From Deltaproteobacteria bacterium (lineage in GTDB: Bacteria > Desulfobacterota > Syntrophobacteria > Syntrophobacterales > Syntrophobacteraceae), in the NCBI GenBank assembly GCA_021777755.1, contig JAJYDE010000045.1, positions 1 to 33,936 of the forward strand: a stretch of DNA of 33,936 nt. Reading direction: 5' to 3'. The stretch's first letter is position 1. Each line of letters begins with the position of its first letter. This document shows, in pieces, positions 1 to 6,446 of this stretch. The position numbers and the translations under genes were made by a program. Below the pieces are notes generated by a model. It was not told the origin of the DNA and did not search any database. It saw only the letters and a list, made by a program, of their open reading frames with translations.

Positions 1-426
1 TGCTCGGTCTTCCCATTTCTGGTCCAAGACCTGAGCGCCTCTCTCTCAGAGTCGTTTAATTTTATAGGAGTCGATCTCATCGAAGCAGGGTACATTGTTT
101 CGCGAAATTATGCAAGTTAGTACTAGTATGGTTCATAATGGTGAGGAAAAAAGGTGAACAATCAATCTTGCAAGAGCCAGTAATATATAGAATATCTTTT
201 TTAAAACTAACAATACAAATAAAGGCTGAAATAACAGCTACTATATGGTATATTCGCCCAGTTAAAATATACTTACGAAATAGCCCTGGAATACATTCAG
301 AAAAACGATTTAAGATGGCTTTTATCGTGAATGCCATAAATCATAATTACGCCTTACTAATTATCGATAAGGAAATGAGGGCGAATTTCGTTTGTCATCC
401 AATTAGACTAAAAGGTTGCCCGCATT
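1..426. other. AT-rich stretch without a convincing gene
   Basis: Two overlapping AT-rich reading frames exist here (138-461 plus, 77-337 minus). Neither has a clear ribosome binding site or a recognisable family, and they exclude each other. The minus frame would have one hydrophobic segment. An 11-bp match to the inverted resolvase half-site (TGCCATAAATC) lies at 332-342. Otherwise I see nothing that can be assigned. Confidence 0.4.
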
Positions 427-630
427 TTATTCGGCATTGTATACTTTGGGCTGCGACTTAGCTGTTTGGGAGTTGGGATCTGGTCGACAAGGTTTCTTCG
501 GCGAGGAAAGATTGGGTCTGACAAAAATACCTTTCGTGCTGCCTCTTTCCAATATTGGGTCAACCAAAATACCCCAAGCCATAGCGGCCAAGGTTGCAAT
601 TCCGCCTGCGTTGATTATTTCATTGAACAT
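427..630 (-). CDS. possible small hypothetical protein (67 aa)
   Basis: This is a weak candidate gene. The N-terminus (MFNEIINAGGIATLAAMAWG) is hydrophobic and could form one short membrane segment, followed by a polar, Pro/Lys-rich tail. An AGGGG motif lies 9 nt upstream of the ATG on the minus strand, which is the best argument for translation. An overlapping plus-strand frame (416-634) competes for the same DNA. I recognise no family. A phage-type small membrane protein would fit the accessory context, but that is only a guess. Confidence 0.25.
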   Translation of the reverse strand: MFNEIINAGGIATLAAMAWGILVDPILERGSTKGIFVRPNLSSPKKPCRPDPNSQTAKSQPKVYNAE

Positions 631-966
631 TTAGGATAGCCCCTTTGTTTAGAATGCTGACTTTTTGAGAGGCAACCGCCTATCGGTTGAGTGGTGTTGA
701 GGAGAAGGACCCAACTCCATCCGCCCCTGTCTGAGAGGAAAACCCTTTCATTTGCCCGAAACGCTCGGCAAATGACAAGAAAAAAATAAGCGTTTTCTTC
801 TGGAATTTAAAAAAAGCACGTCGTCAAGCATCTTGTCAATCCCCCATGTTTTTGCATGGAGAGAGAGAGGAAAAAAACTGGACAAAATCACGTCTTTTGT
901 CTGGTTTCTGAAAACCGTGCTCAGGATTCATGCGGGTTTGCGGGGGAACGTGGGGGCCGGAAACTA
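631..966. other. non-coding stretch with a hairpin
   Basis: No supported gene lies here. The sequence is rich in A-tracts and AGAGAG. A strong hairpin with a 10-bp stem and one bulged C lies at 749-774 (CATTTGCCcGA paired with TCGGCAAATG, loop aacgc). No T-run follows it on either strand, so it is not a typical intrinsic terminator. Confidence 0.4.
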
Positions 967-1036
967 GACAAATTGCCGAACTCCACAAAAAAATGGCTTG
1001 CAATCCGTTGACAAATTAGCCAACATCCCCATTATG
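967..1036 (+). promoter_or_regulatory. candidate promoter/operator of the HigBA-type operon
   Basis: Two near-identical 15-mers, GACAAATTGCCGAAC (967-981) and GACAAATTAGCCAAC (1010-1024), lie just upstream of the TA operon and could be binding sites for its antitoxin. A TTGACA hexamer (1008-1013) is followed after 17 nt by ATTATG (1031-1036), which overlaps the toxin ATG at 1034. If that is the promoter, the mRNA would be nearly leaderless. No Shine-Dalgarno sequence is seen before 1034. Confidence 0.35.
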
Positions 1037-1378
1037 AGAGATACGCGGCCAATTTCATGGATAAGGGGTGCTCAGAGGGAATTCGAGGATTTCCCCGAAG
1101 ACGTACAGGACGTTATGCTGAGGGCCTTAACGATAGCCGCCAAGGGGGGCATATCGAATAAGGTCAAGCCATTCAAGGGCGTTGACGGCGGCGTATTTGA
1201 AATTGCCTTGCGGCATCGAGGCGACGCTTTCCGCGTGATTTACGCCGTTAAGATAGGCGCGGCTATTTGGGTTATCCACGCCTTTCAAAAGAAGTCCAAG
1301 ACCGGCATCAAAACGCCTCAGATGGAGGTTGACCTTATCCGTGAGCGCCTGAAACGATTAAAGGAGGTCTTACAATGA
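1034..1378 (+). CDS. higB: HigB/RelE-type toxin, phage Gp49-like family
   Basis: This is a 114-aa protein of the phage-derived Gp49-like/HigB group. Members of this fold are mostly ribosome-dependent mRNA endonucleases. The family pattern is clear: a WIRGAQREFEDFP start, a central VKPFKG segment, FRVIYAV, and the highly characteristic HAFQKKSKTGIKTP block followed by a basic C-terminal helix (LIRERLKRLKEVLQ). I chose ATG 1034 because the family aligns from there. A TTG at 998 in the same frame would add 12 unlikely residues. The stop overlaps the next ATG (ATGA), so toxin and antitoxin are translationally coupled in toxin-first order, as in HigBA. The family call is firm; the exact target is not visible. 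Confidence 0.88.
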   Translation: MRDTRPISWIRGAQREFEDFPEDVQDVMLRALTIAAKGGISNKVKPFKGVDGGVFEIALRHRGDAFRVIYAVKIGAAIWVIHAFQKKSKTGIKTPQMEVDLIRERLKRLKEVLQ

Positions 1379-1704
1379 GCGACGACGATTTTGAACTTGT
1401 GCACGGCAGCGGCAATGTGTTTCGGGATTTTGGCCGTCCTAACGCCGATCTTGAACAAGCCCGCGCCATTATTGCGGCGGAAATCATCCGCACTCTTGAC
1501 GGGCGCGGCCTATCGACGCGAGAAGCCGAGAAGTTGACGGGCGTGAAGCATTCCGAGTTTTCACGCATTCGCAATGTAAGGCTTGAACGTTTCACGCTTG
1601 ACCGGATGATCACGATACTCGGAAAGCTGGACGAAGACGTTGAAGTCAACGTGACCTTACGGCCACGGCCCCGCGCGGCTTCGGGGGGAGAATTACACGC
1701 CTGA
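1375..1704 (+). CDS. higA: HigA-type XRE antitoxin
   Basis: This is a 109-aa helix-turn-helix antitoxin of the XRE type that pairs with Gp49-like toxins. The HTH lies at about residues 38-75 (STREAEKLTGVKHSEFSRIRN, then LERFTLDRMITILGKL) and is followed by a short beta-like tail (VEVNVTLRPRPRA). An AGGAGG-like site before ATG 1375 sits inside the toxin 3' end, and the genes overlap by 4 nt. It should neutralise the toxin and repress the operon, possibly through the GACAAATT repeats upstream. Its last 12 nt overlap the 3' end of the convergent resolvase gene. Confidence 0.88.
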   Translation: MSDDDFELVHGSGNVFRDFGRPNADLEQARAIIAAEIIRTLDGRGLSTREAEKLTGVKHSEFSRIRNVRLERFTLDRMITILGKLDEDVEVNVTLRPRPRAASGGELHA

Positions 1705-2247
1705 AGCGGCCAGTCCTCTGTAAAGCGTTCGGCGTGAGACGTTGAGCGATTGCGCCACCGTGTCGGGGCGCTCCCCCTGTCCTATAAGCCTGCGGGCGTG
1801 GGCGACCTGTTGCGGTGTCAGTTTGGGTTTGCGGCCCATCTTTACGCCACGGACGACGGCAGCCGCGCGACCGGCCTTTGTCCGCTCCTGAATGAGCGAC
1901 CGTTCAAGTTCCGCGAGGATGCCGACAATTTGCCACTTGGCGCGGCCCGTGGCCGTTGTGGTGTCGATTGATTCCGTCAGCGACCGGAAGGCTACGCCCC
2001 GCGCCTTCAGATCGTCCATGAGAATGATAAGGTCACGTAGCGACCGCCCCAGGCGGTCGAGCTTCCAGACCGTCAGCGCATCCCCTTCACTCATGGACTT
2101 GAGGCACTTTGTCAGTTGAGGCCGGTTGACGTTCGCGCCCGTGGCCTTGTCCGTGAAGATTTTTTCGCACCCCGCCCCCTTCAAGGCCGTTAGTTGAAGA
2201 TCGGGGTTTTGATCGTCCGTCGATACACGCGCATAGCCGATTTTCAT
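1693..2247 (-). CDS. serine recombinase, resolvase/invertase family
   Basis: This 184-aa small serine recombinase is of the Tn3-resolvase/Pin type and has the usual length. The catalytic serine is Ser9 in YARVSTDDQ. The Arg-rich active-site block VWKLDRLGRSLRDL follows at about 60-73, then the long E-helix (about 100-130, GILAELERSLIQERTKAG). A C-terminal HTH (about 142-180) reads TPQQVAHARRLI...TVAQSLNVSRRTLYR. All catalytic motifs look intact. A res-like site lies directly upstream (2276-2347), in the gene order typical of tnpR-res. No transposase gene is adjacent, so it may serve multimer resolution or be left over from a transposon. It converges with the HigA-type gene with a 12-nt overlap. 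Confidence 0.93.
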   Translation of the reverse strand: MKIGYARVSTDDQNPDLQLTALKGAGCEKIFTDKATGANVNRPQLTKCLKSMSEGDALTVWKLDRLGRSLRDLIILMDDLKARGVAFRSLTESIDTTTATGRAKWQIVGILAELERSLIQERTKAGRAAAVVRGVKMGRKPKLTPQQVAHARRLIGQGERPDTVAQSLNVSRRTLYRGLAASGV

Positions 2248-2275
2248 GCCTTATTTCTCGCCCTGTTTTGTCCCT

Positions 2276-2347
2276 GATTTATGACACAGCAAGCCCTTGA
2301 TAACACAGAGGCGCGTCCTTGTGTCAAAAATCTAGATTTATGGCACA
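2276..2347. promoter_or_regulatory. res-like recombination site of the serine resolvase
   Basis: A 28-bp imperfect palindrome at 2320-2347 consists of TGTGTCAAAAATC, a central TA, and GATTTATGGCACA. The arms differ at only 2 of 13 positions. This matches the size and TA centre of Tn3/gamma-delta res subsite I. A second half-site, GATTTATGACACA, lies at 2276-2288, about where subsite II is expected. The resolvase start is at 2247, so subsite I is distal to the gene, as in known res sites. Subsite III is not clearly seen. The resolvase promoter probably overlaps. Confidence 0.6.
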
Positions 2348-2411
2348 GGGCACAGGATTCGCTTGCCGGTAATTCGGCTAAGGGCTTGCGAGAATAAAAA
2401 AGGGGGGTCGT

Positions 2412-3191
2412 TCAGTGCGGATCAGGGTTTTGGACTGATCCTGACCGTTGGTAAGCCTTGGCGACGAGCAGCCGTTGCTGCTTCAGCCATTCGAGTACTG
2501 ATGGCGGCAACGGATTCAACACGATATAAGTATCCTGCCTCAATGTCTGTGAGGCAGTCTGTGCCGTGGCCGAGGACTTGTTGCCAGAAGTATAGTTAAG
2601 TTCGTTTCCATGCTTCTCTTGTAGCATAAAAAGGGTTTCAGGGCGAGCCGCTATTTTTCGGCCTCCACCCGTCTCGGTTAGCGTCGTCATGCCGATGACG
2701 TGGCCCCCGTTCACTTCAATATAGCCTCGCAGATTAGCAAGGGTACCTCCAAAGCCAACGTGGTCATCTACAAGAAAATAATCACTTCCTTGGATGATCG
2801 TGCCGGTGAATGTGGCCGGTGTCACGAGCCTATGCCAGCCATTAGCCCGTGTATGGGCGACATAGTTGGATTGCCCAATATCATAAGATGCCATCTGTAA
2901 ACTTAGCGCGGCAGCCAAGGCTTGCGCCATGGCGTCGGGTATCGCATTAAAGCCGCCAACCTCAAGAGCCGCCGCAGGAACAACAAAAGGTTGACGCGAG
3001 CCGATCAGCTGCGCGATTTCTTTTACGCTGTCCGGCGATAGGAGATCATCAACAAGCTGTTGGGCGGCGGTAATATCGCCAGCCTTTGCCTTTTTGTAAG
3101 TAGGATGAGCATTCCGCGTATGCAAATCATTGTGAATGATGACATCCGGGAAATTTGCTGGCCAAGGTGTACGCGGGACATAGGTGCTCAT
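2412..3191 (-). CDS. phosphoribosyltransferase-fold protein
   Basis: This 259-aa protein carries a type I phosphoribosyltransferase PRPP-binding loop, YFLVDDHVGFGGT (about residues 138-150, acidic pair D142-D143, then Gly-rich to T150), preceded by beta-strand-like segments (QPFVVPAAALEVGG at about 67-80). The N-terminal 60 residues (YVPRTPWPANFPDVIIHND...) and C-terminal 60 residues are not part of the core fold. I recognise no purine or pyrimidine salvage signature, so the substrate is unknown. Such orphan PRTases do occur on mobile elements. It is a single gene between copies of the resolvase half-site (2335 and 3273). ATG 3191 was chosen as the first start after a GGAGGGG stretch about 12 nt upstream. 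Confidence 0.7.
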   Translation of the reverse strand: MSTYVPRTPWPANFPDVIIHNDLHTRNAHPTYKKAKAGDITAAQQLVDDLLSPDSVKEIAQLIGSRQPFVVPAAALEVGGFNAIPDAMAQALAAALSLQMASYDIGQSNYVAHTRANGWHRLVTPATFTGTIIQGSDYFLVDDHVGFGGTLANLRGYIEVNGGHVIGMTTLTETGGGRKIAARPETLFMLQEKHGNELNYTSGNKSSATAQTASQTLRQDTYIVLNPLPPSVLEWLKQQRLLVAKAYQRSGSVQNPDPH

Positions 3192-3272
3192 AGCGACATT
3201 TTTCCCCTCCGCGTTGTTTATAGATCAATAGTGGACTATGCGGCTAGAGATTTAACGATAGGCCATTGTTTT

Positions 3273-3285
3273 GATTTATGGCACA
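3273..3285 (+). repeat. third copy of the resolvase half-site
   Basis: GATTTATGGCACA here is identical to 2335-2347 and in the same orientation. The left partner (3259-3271) matches the expected inverted arm at only about 8 of 13 positions, so this is at best a degenerate subsite. With the res-like site it brackets the PRTase gene, about 938 bp apart. A GC-rich hairpin (CCCGCC gaagat GGCGGG) follows at 3307-3324. Confidence 0.5.
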
Positions 3286-3359
3286 CCCTGCCCGCTTACG
3301 GGCGAACCCGCCGAAGATGGCGGGCCGGGTGCTACTCGCTTCGCTCACCGAGCCGGACC

Positions 3360-4001
3360 ATGGCAACGATTCATGCGCTTGCCGATCCTAAAAACCCGCG
3401 CAATGCCGATTTTTTAAGCAAGCATCCCGCCATTGAAAATACGCTATTGGCGATAAAGAACAGAATTTGCGGGCGTGTCGATCTGAACAACGCTCGCATT
3501 GCCGATGTTATTAATTTTTATCTGAACCAAGCGAAGCGCACGTTCCAAACGAACGGTGAATACAGTGTGGACGCCATCGTGGCCACGGCGTTACTGCGTA
3601 TCGAAGCGGTCATGGATAAAAATACTGGGCTTGCCGCTGGCGGTTCTGCGGTCGGTGAAACAGAAAAAACCAAGACAGACGCGACGGCTGCTGACAAAAC
3701 CTCTTCTAATATATTTTTGCTTTATATTTCCGAGGAGGCCATTCGGAAGGCGGAGAGATATTATGGGAAGGACAGAGAAGGGCTGATAAGGGAACTGGCG
3801 TGGCGCGAAGTAGCAGCCAAGTGGGGGGGATCATCTCGAGTCGCTGAAGCGAGGTCCGTTAAAAACCGTCAACTTTCGCCAAGATTTCTCTCCTTTGGCG
3901 AAAGTTTAGCGAAAGGTCGGCGAAAGTGGTCAAGGGTTAAGGACGGTGCCATGATACCGTTCTGGAATTTTTGTCGTAACACTGTGTTATGTTTCCCTTG
4001 A
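3360..4001 (+). CDS. hypothetical protein of the mobile region
   Basis: This is a 213-aa protein that I do not recognise. The open frame extends upstream to 3060, but that part overlaps the PRTase gene antisense. ATG 3360 begins a sensible protein (MATIHALADPKNPRNADFL). Residues 20-95 look alpha-helical (IENTLLAIKNRI, VINFYLNQAKRTF, VDAIVATALLRIEAVMD), followed by a Thr/Lys-rich linker and a second helical part (YISEEAIRKAERYYGKDREGLIRELAWREVAAKWGG). After about residue 160 the composition changes to Arg/Ser/Phe, where the DNA carries 11-bp repeats. The original C-terminus may therefore have been replaced by a junction. A role in plasmid or element maintenance is possible but unsupported. Confidence 0.55.
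   Translation: MATIHALADPKNPRNADFLSKHPAIENTLLAIKNRICGRVDLNNARIADVINFYLNQAKRTFQTNGEYSVDAIVATALLRIEAVMDKNTGLAAGGSAVGETEKTKTDATAADKTSSNIFLLYISEEAIRKAERYYGKDREGLIRELAWREVAAKWGGSSRVAEARSVKNRQLSPRFLSFGESLAKGRRKWSRVKDGAMIPFWNFCRNTVLCFP
3871..3926. repeat. iteron-like 11-bp repeats with a perfect 12-bp inverted repeat
   Basis: A 12-bp perfect inverted repeat (AACTTTCGCCAA at 3871-3882, TTGGCGAAAGTT at 3895-3906, 12-nt loop) leads into three phased copies of RGCGAAAG starting at 3897, 3908 and 3919, exactly 11 bp apart. Such helically phased repeats are typical of binding arrays (iterons or operators). They sit inside the end of the preceding reading frame and about 100 bp before the DUF4258/MqsA-type operon. 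Confidence 0.55.
3977..3989. promoter_or_regulatory. palindromic candidate operator of the second TA operon
   Basis: TAACACTGTGTTA is a perfect 13-bp palindrome, 39 nt before the toxin start at 4029. MqsA-type antitoxins repress their own operons by binding palindromes upstream, so this is the natural candidate site. A -10-like TGTTAT overlaps it, but I could not identify a convincing -35. Confidence 0.4.
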
Positions 4002-4028
4002 CCATTAAGCTCATGGGAGATTATCATC

Positions 4029-4322
4029 TTGATCGAGCCGCTTTCCTCTTCGGAGGCGATAAGGCGTATTCGAGAAATCGCCAATCTCGGTTCTGTCCAG
4101 ACGACAGGACACTGCCGGAAGAGGATGGCTGAAAGAGGGCTTGGGTTTCAGGATCTGCTCTCGATATTATTGAATGGAGAGATAAAAAGCCAGCCTGAAT
4201 ACGACCCAAAGCACGACCAGTTCAGGTATCGGGTGGACGGAAATACAATCGATGGGGATTCAGCCGTAGCCATAACCGTGATCGTGAGTTCCCGTTCGGT
4301 TTTGATTGTTACCATTTTTTAG
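4029..4322 (+). CDS. DUF4258 family protein, putative type II toxin
   Basis: This 97-aa protein is of the DUF4258 type, small alpha/beta proteins commonly encoded before MqsA/YgiT-like antitoxins and thought to be RelE/MqsR-like RNases. The family pattern is the helix-His block TTGHCRKRMAERGLGFQDLLSIL, then a strand-rich half (FRYRVDG, AITVIVSSRSVLIVTIF). I chose TTG 4029 because a GGGAGA sequence (4015-4020) lies 8 nt upstream. It is 9 nt from the antitoxin gene, so the two form an operon. The toxin role is inferred from family and context; no catalytic residue can be named with certainty. Confidence 0.8.
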   Translation: MIEPLSSSEAIRRIREIANLGSVQTTGHCRKRMAERGLGFQDLLSILLNGEIKSQPEYDPKHDQFRYRVDGNTIDGDSAVAITVIVSSRSVLIVTIF

Positions 4323-4331
4323 GAGCCGGTC

Positions 4332-4823
4332 TTGGATAATCTGGAAAGATGCCCGACATGCGGCGGTGAGCATTTTGCCTTCAAGAAAACCCATTACCAC
4401 TTTCTTGAGAGTGGGCTTGACAACGTTCATCTGACCAACGTTGAAATCGGGATTTGCAGCGAATGCGGCGAGGAAATCGTTTGCATACCCCACTCGACGG
4501 AACTGATGAAACTGATCGGCGAAAGCGTCCTGCTTAAACCCATGAACCTCAATGGCGCGGAAATCCGGTTCCTTCGAAAAAATCTTCATCTCAAGATAAC
4601 CGATTTCGCCCAACTGCTCGGAGTGGATCGGGTCACAGTGTCCAGATGGGAAAATGGACACGAGAAACCTTCGAGAGCCGTTGACCGGCTGGTAAGGCTG
4701 ACCTATGCGGTGGAGGCAAAAATCACTGAAGCGACAATGGAGCAGGTGAGAAAGAATCTCAGAAGTGAAGAAGTCGATTCCAAGGTGGATTACTTCGTGC
4801 CGGTCCCATTGGCATCATGGTAA
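4332..4823 (+). CDS. MqsA/YgiT-like zinc-finger HTH antitoxin
   Basis: This 163-aa two-domain antitoxin has an N-terminal zinc-binding domain with CPTCGG (residues 7-12) and a second pair, CSECGE, at about 39-44. A C-terminal XRE-type HTH spans about residues 75-130 (LRKNLHLKITDFAQLLGVDRVTVSRWENG). This is the MqsA architecture. The start is TTG 4332, with AGGAG at 4321-4325 at 6-nt spacing. It should bind the DUF4258 protein through its N-terminus and DNA through its HTH, with the palindrome at 3977-3989 as the likely operator. The tail (SKVDYFVPVPLASW) is short and intact. Confidence 0.88.
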   Translation: MDNLERCPTCGGEHFAFKKTHYHFLESGLDNVHLTNVEIGICSECGEEIVCIPHSTELMKLIGESVLLKPMNLNGAEIRFLRKNLHLKITDFAQLLGVDRVTVSRWENGHEKPSRAVDRLVRLTYAVEAKITEATMEQVRKNLRSEEVDSKVDYFVPVPLASW

Positions 4824-5220
4824 TTTTTCGGACTTTCCACAGAAACAAAGCTGAATGTATGTCCTCAATCTCCCGCTGCAAAAAGCAGAAGCCCCACAAG
4901 GGGGCTTCGCAGCCCAAGGTCGAAACCTTGGGGGGATAACAAATTTAAAGACTGAAAAATAAAACCTTTGAAGCGGCGTTTCAAGAAAAATCCAAACATC
5001 GTAGCGGCTGATCGGCGCGCCGGAAGTTTTTGGGGACATTTAACCGCCGAACCTTCGGCTGACTCCCTCACTGTTACTCATCGTTACCTGCGGTTTGGAC
5101 AAATTCGGGCAAAAATTTTGGAGCCAAAATCGTGGGTAGCGATGGGGATCAGCCGCCATATTTATCGGTCACTGAATCAATTTTCCCACTCGACGACCAG
5201 CACCATTCTGTCCCGCGAAT
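4824..5220. other. non-coding stretch with several hairpins
   Basis: No supported gene is seen. Two GC-rich hairpins follow each other: GAAGCCCC...GGGGCTTC (4888-4908) and CCAAGGT cgaa ACCTTGG (about 4914-4928). They may end transcription of the TA operon, although no T-run follows. Further on is a long imperfect palindrome at about 5079-5146 with a perfect inner repeat, ATTTTGG ag CCAAAAT (5115-5130). Reading frames here on both strands lack starts or family resemblance. Confidence 0.45.
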
Positions 5221-5442
5221 TCAAACCCAACGCGACCCTTTGAATTCGCCCCGAAGCCTGTAAAAACCATCGCCGAGGGAAAGGAAATATTTTTTGTATG
5301 TAAGACTATGGTCGCCGCTTGCTCCGTTTGCCAGAGCTACGACGATATATTGTTCTGGTGACTCCGGGGTCCACCCCTTCTCCCTGATGACCTTTCGAAC
5401 ATCCTTGGTTGGTAGAAAACGGCTCTGATAGAAAGCCGGTAT
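5221..5442 (-). pseudogene. start-less protein fragment, unknown family
   Basis: On the minus strand a frame open between two stops reads like real protein (FLPTKDVRKVIREKGWTPES..., ...YKKYFLSLGDGFYRLRG..., ending GSRWV) but has no ATG. It therefore looks like the 3' end of a gene whose front was lost where the integrase remnant begins. I recognise no family. Its stop lies inside an inverted repeat (GAATTCAAA at 5217-5225, TTTGAATTC at 5239-5247). Confidence 0.35.
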
Positions 5443-5837
5443 TCACTGCTGCAACAACTTCCCTGTTCAGACCGCGACCTACGATGTGGATTCGTTCAGG
5501 AAAAAATCCTTGGACAACCGCTCCAAATGATGCCGGGGTTGGCTATAGGGTTCCATATAGCACAAGGCATACTTTTGCCGCGTGGTCATTGACCCTCGGG
5601 ATGGACCCGAACAAGCTCGTAAGGCGCATGGGGCATGGTTGGAAGAAGATGGTTCATGAAGTGTACGGGAACCATGTCGAAGGTATTCAGAAGGACGCGG
5701 GCGGGATTTTGGAGTATTGTGGCAATGACTTCATCAACTTACTAAAAGAGAAAGCCTCCGCTTTCACCACCGGGGAAAGTAACGGTGAAAGTCGAAGGCT
5801 CATGAAAGCCAAAACTGGTGGAGGCGGCGGGAGTTGA
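5409..5837 (+). pseudogene. tyrosine integrase remnant, truncated and frameshifted, abutting ssrA
   Basis: Only the C-terminal catalytic part of a phage/island-type tyrosine recombinase remains. YSTRHTFAAWSL holds the RH pair, LVRRMGHGW the GH motif, and HEVYGNHV the likely catalytic Tyr. A full integrase has 350-400 residues; here the N-terminal arm and core-binding domains are missing. Just upstream, the matching sequence (NFPVQ, then TYDVDSFRKK) is in another frame, and the switch falls at a run of six A (5501-5506), so a frameshift in a homopolymer is likely. The frame ends in GGGGGS inside the tmRNA 3' end. This is the classic arrangement of an element integrated into ssrA, so the gene marks the right end of the element. 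Confidence 0.8.
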
Positions 5838-6170
5838 ACCCGCGTCCGAAAGCATTCCGCCAAAGCTTCTACATGCTTATTCCGCTCTTTGATTCTCGCT
5901 TCGGCGACCTCCTGCGGACCGGATTTCGCCGACGCCAGCCCACTGAATCTCGTCGCCGTCACTGCGGGCATAATGACGGCAACCATCCCACTTAGTCGAC
6001 GCCTCCATGGTCCCCGCAGGAACAGGACCTGGAGACGGCAGCCGCGGTTAAGCGGCTACAGCGTACGCGTAATCGTCAGCGTTTGTTTTATTCCCCGCTG
6101 TTTTACGAGCAGCAAGGACCTCGGCATGCGACTTGAGCTTCTCTACCTCCGTCGAACCCGTTGCGCCCCC
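5816..6170 (-). ncRNA. ssrA: transfer-messenger RNA (tmRNA)
   Basis: This 355-nt tmRNA is read on the minus strand and rescues stalled ribosomes. The 5' end GGGGGCGCAACGGGTTCGAC and the 3' end (T-arm GGGTTCAACTCCC and encoded CCA, 5816-5818) form the tRNA-like domain. The acceptor stem GGGGGCG pairs with CGCCUCC, with one G-U. The tag frame (6080 down to 6048) encodes ADDYAYAVAA followed by TAA, which ends in the usual Ala-Ala degradation signal and resembles deltaproteobacterial tags. The GC-rich middle carries the pseudoknots. The integrase remnant overlaps its 3' end, and the gene copy is complete. Confidence 0.95.
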
Positions 6171-6191
6171 CTTTCTTATTGTAATAGAGCA

Positions 6192-6219
6192 ATTGTATCT
6201 TGTTTCCGGTCATTGTCAA
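6192..6219 (-). promoter_or_regulatory. ssrA promoter
   Basis: On the minus strand, TTGACA (6219-6214) and TACAAT (6197-6192) are separated by 16 nt, a near-consensus sigma-70 promoter. The mature tmRNA begins 21 nt after the -10, leaving a short leader for RNase P to remove. Confidence 0.7.
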
Positions 6220-6446
6220 GTAGGCTGATGTCCGTCCGGAACCCCGGGGATTCGGAGGGTGTCTGGAACTCGGGCCGCCCCGGGTTGGAGTCCGTCCGGA
6301 AAGCAAGCGGTGGGCAAGAGGAAGCCTTTGGCCACCCTTGAAACCGCGCCGGCCGAACCGGTGGGCACAAGCAGTACCGTGCCCGCCACCGCGAGGAAGT
6401 CGGGTTCCCGGACGCCAGGGCAGGCTCGGCAGGCTGCATCCATGCG

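Noticed and set aside
77-461. Two overlapping opposite frames (77-337 minus, 138-461 plus)
   Set aside because: AT-rich, no ribosome binding site, no family resemblance; they exclude each other.
4968-5243. Plus-strand 91-aa frame in the hairpin region
   Set aside because: Composition is like translated palindromes; no Shine-Dalgarno; overlaps structured non-coding DNA and the opposite-strand fragment.
5816-5837. Second copy of the tmRNA 3' end (attL) in this window
   Set aside because: I looked through 1-5800 for the T-arm/CCA sequence and found no convincing copy; it should lie to the left of the window.
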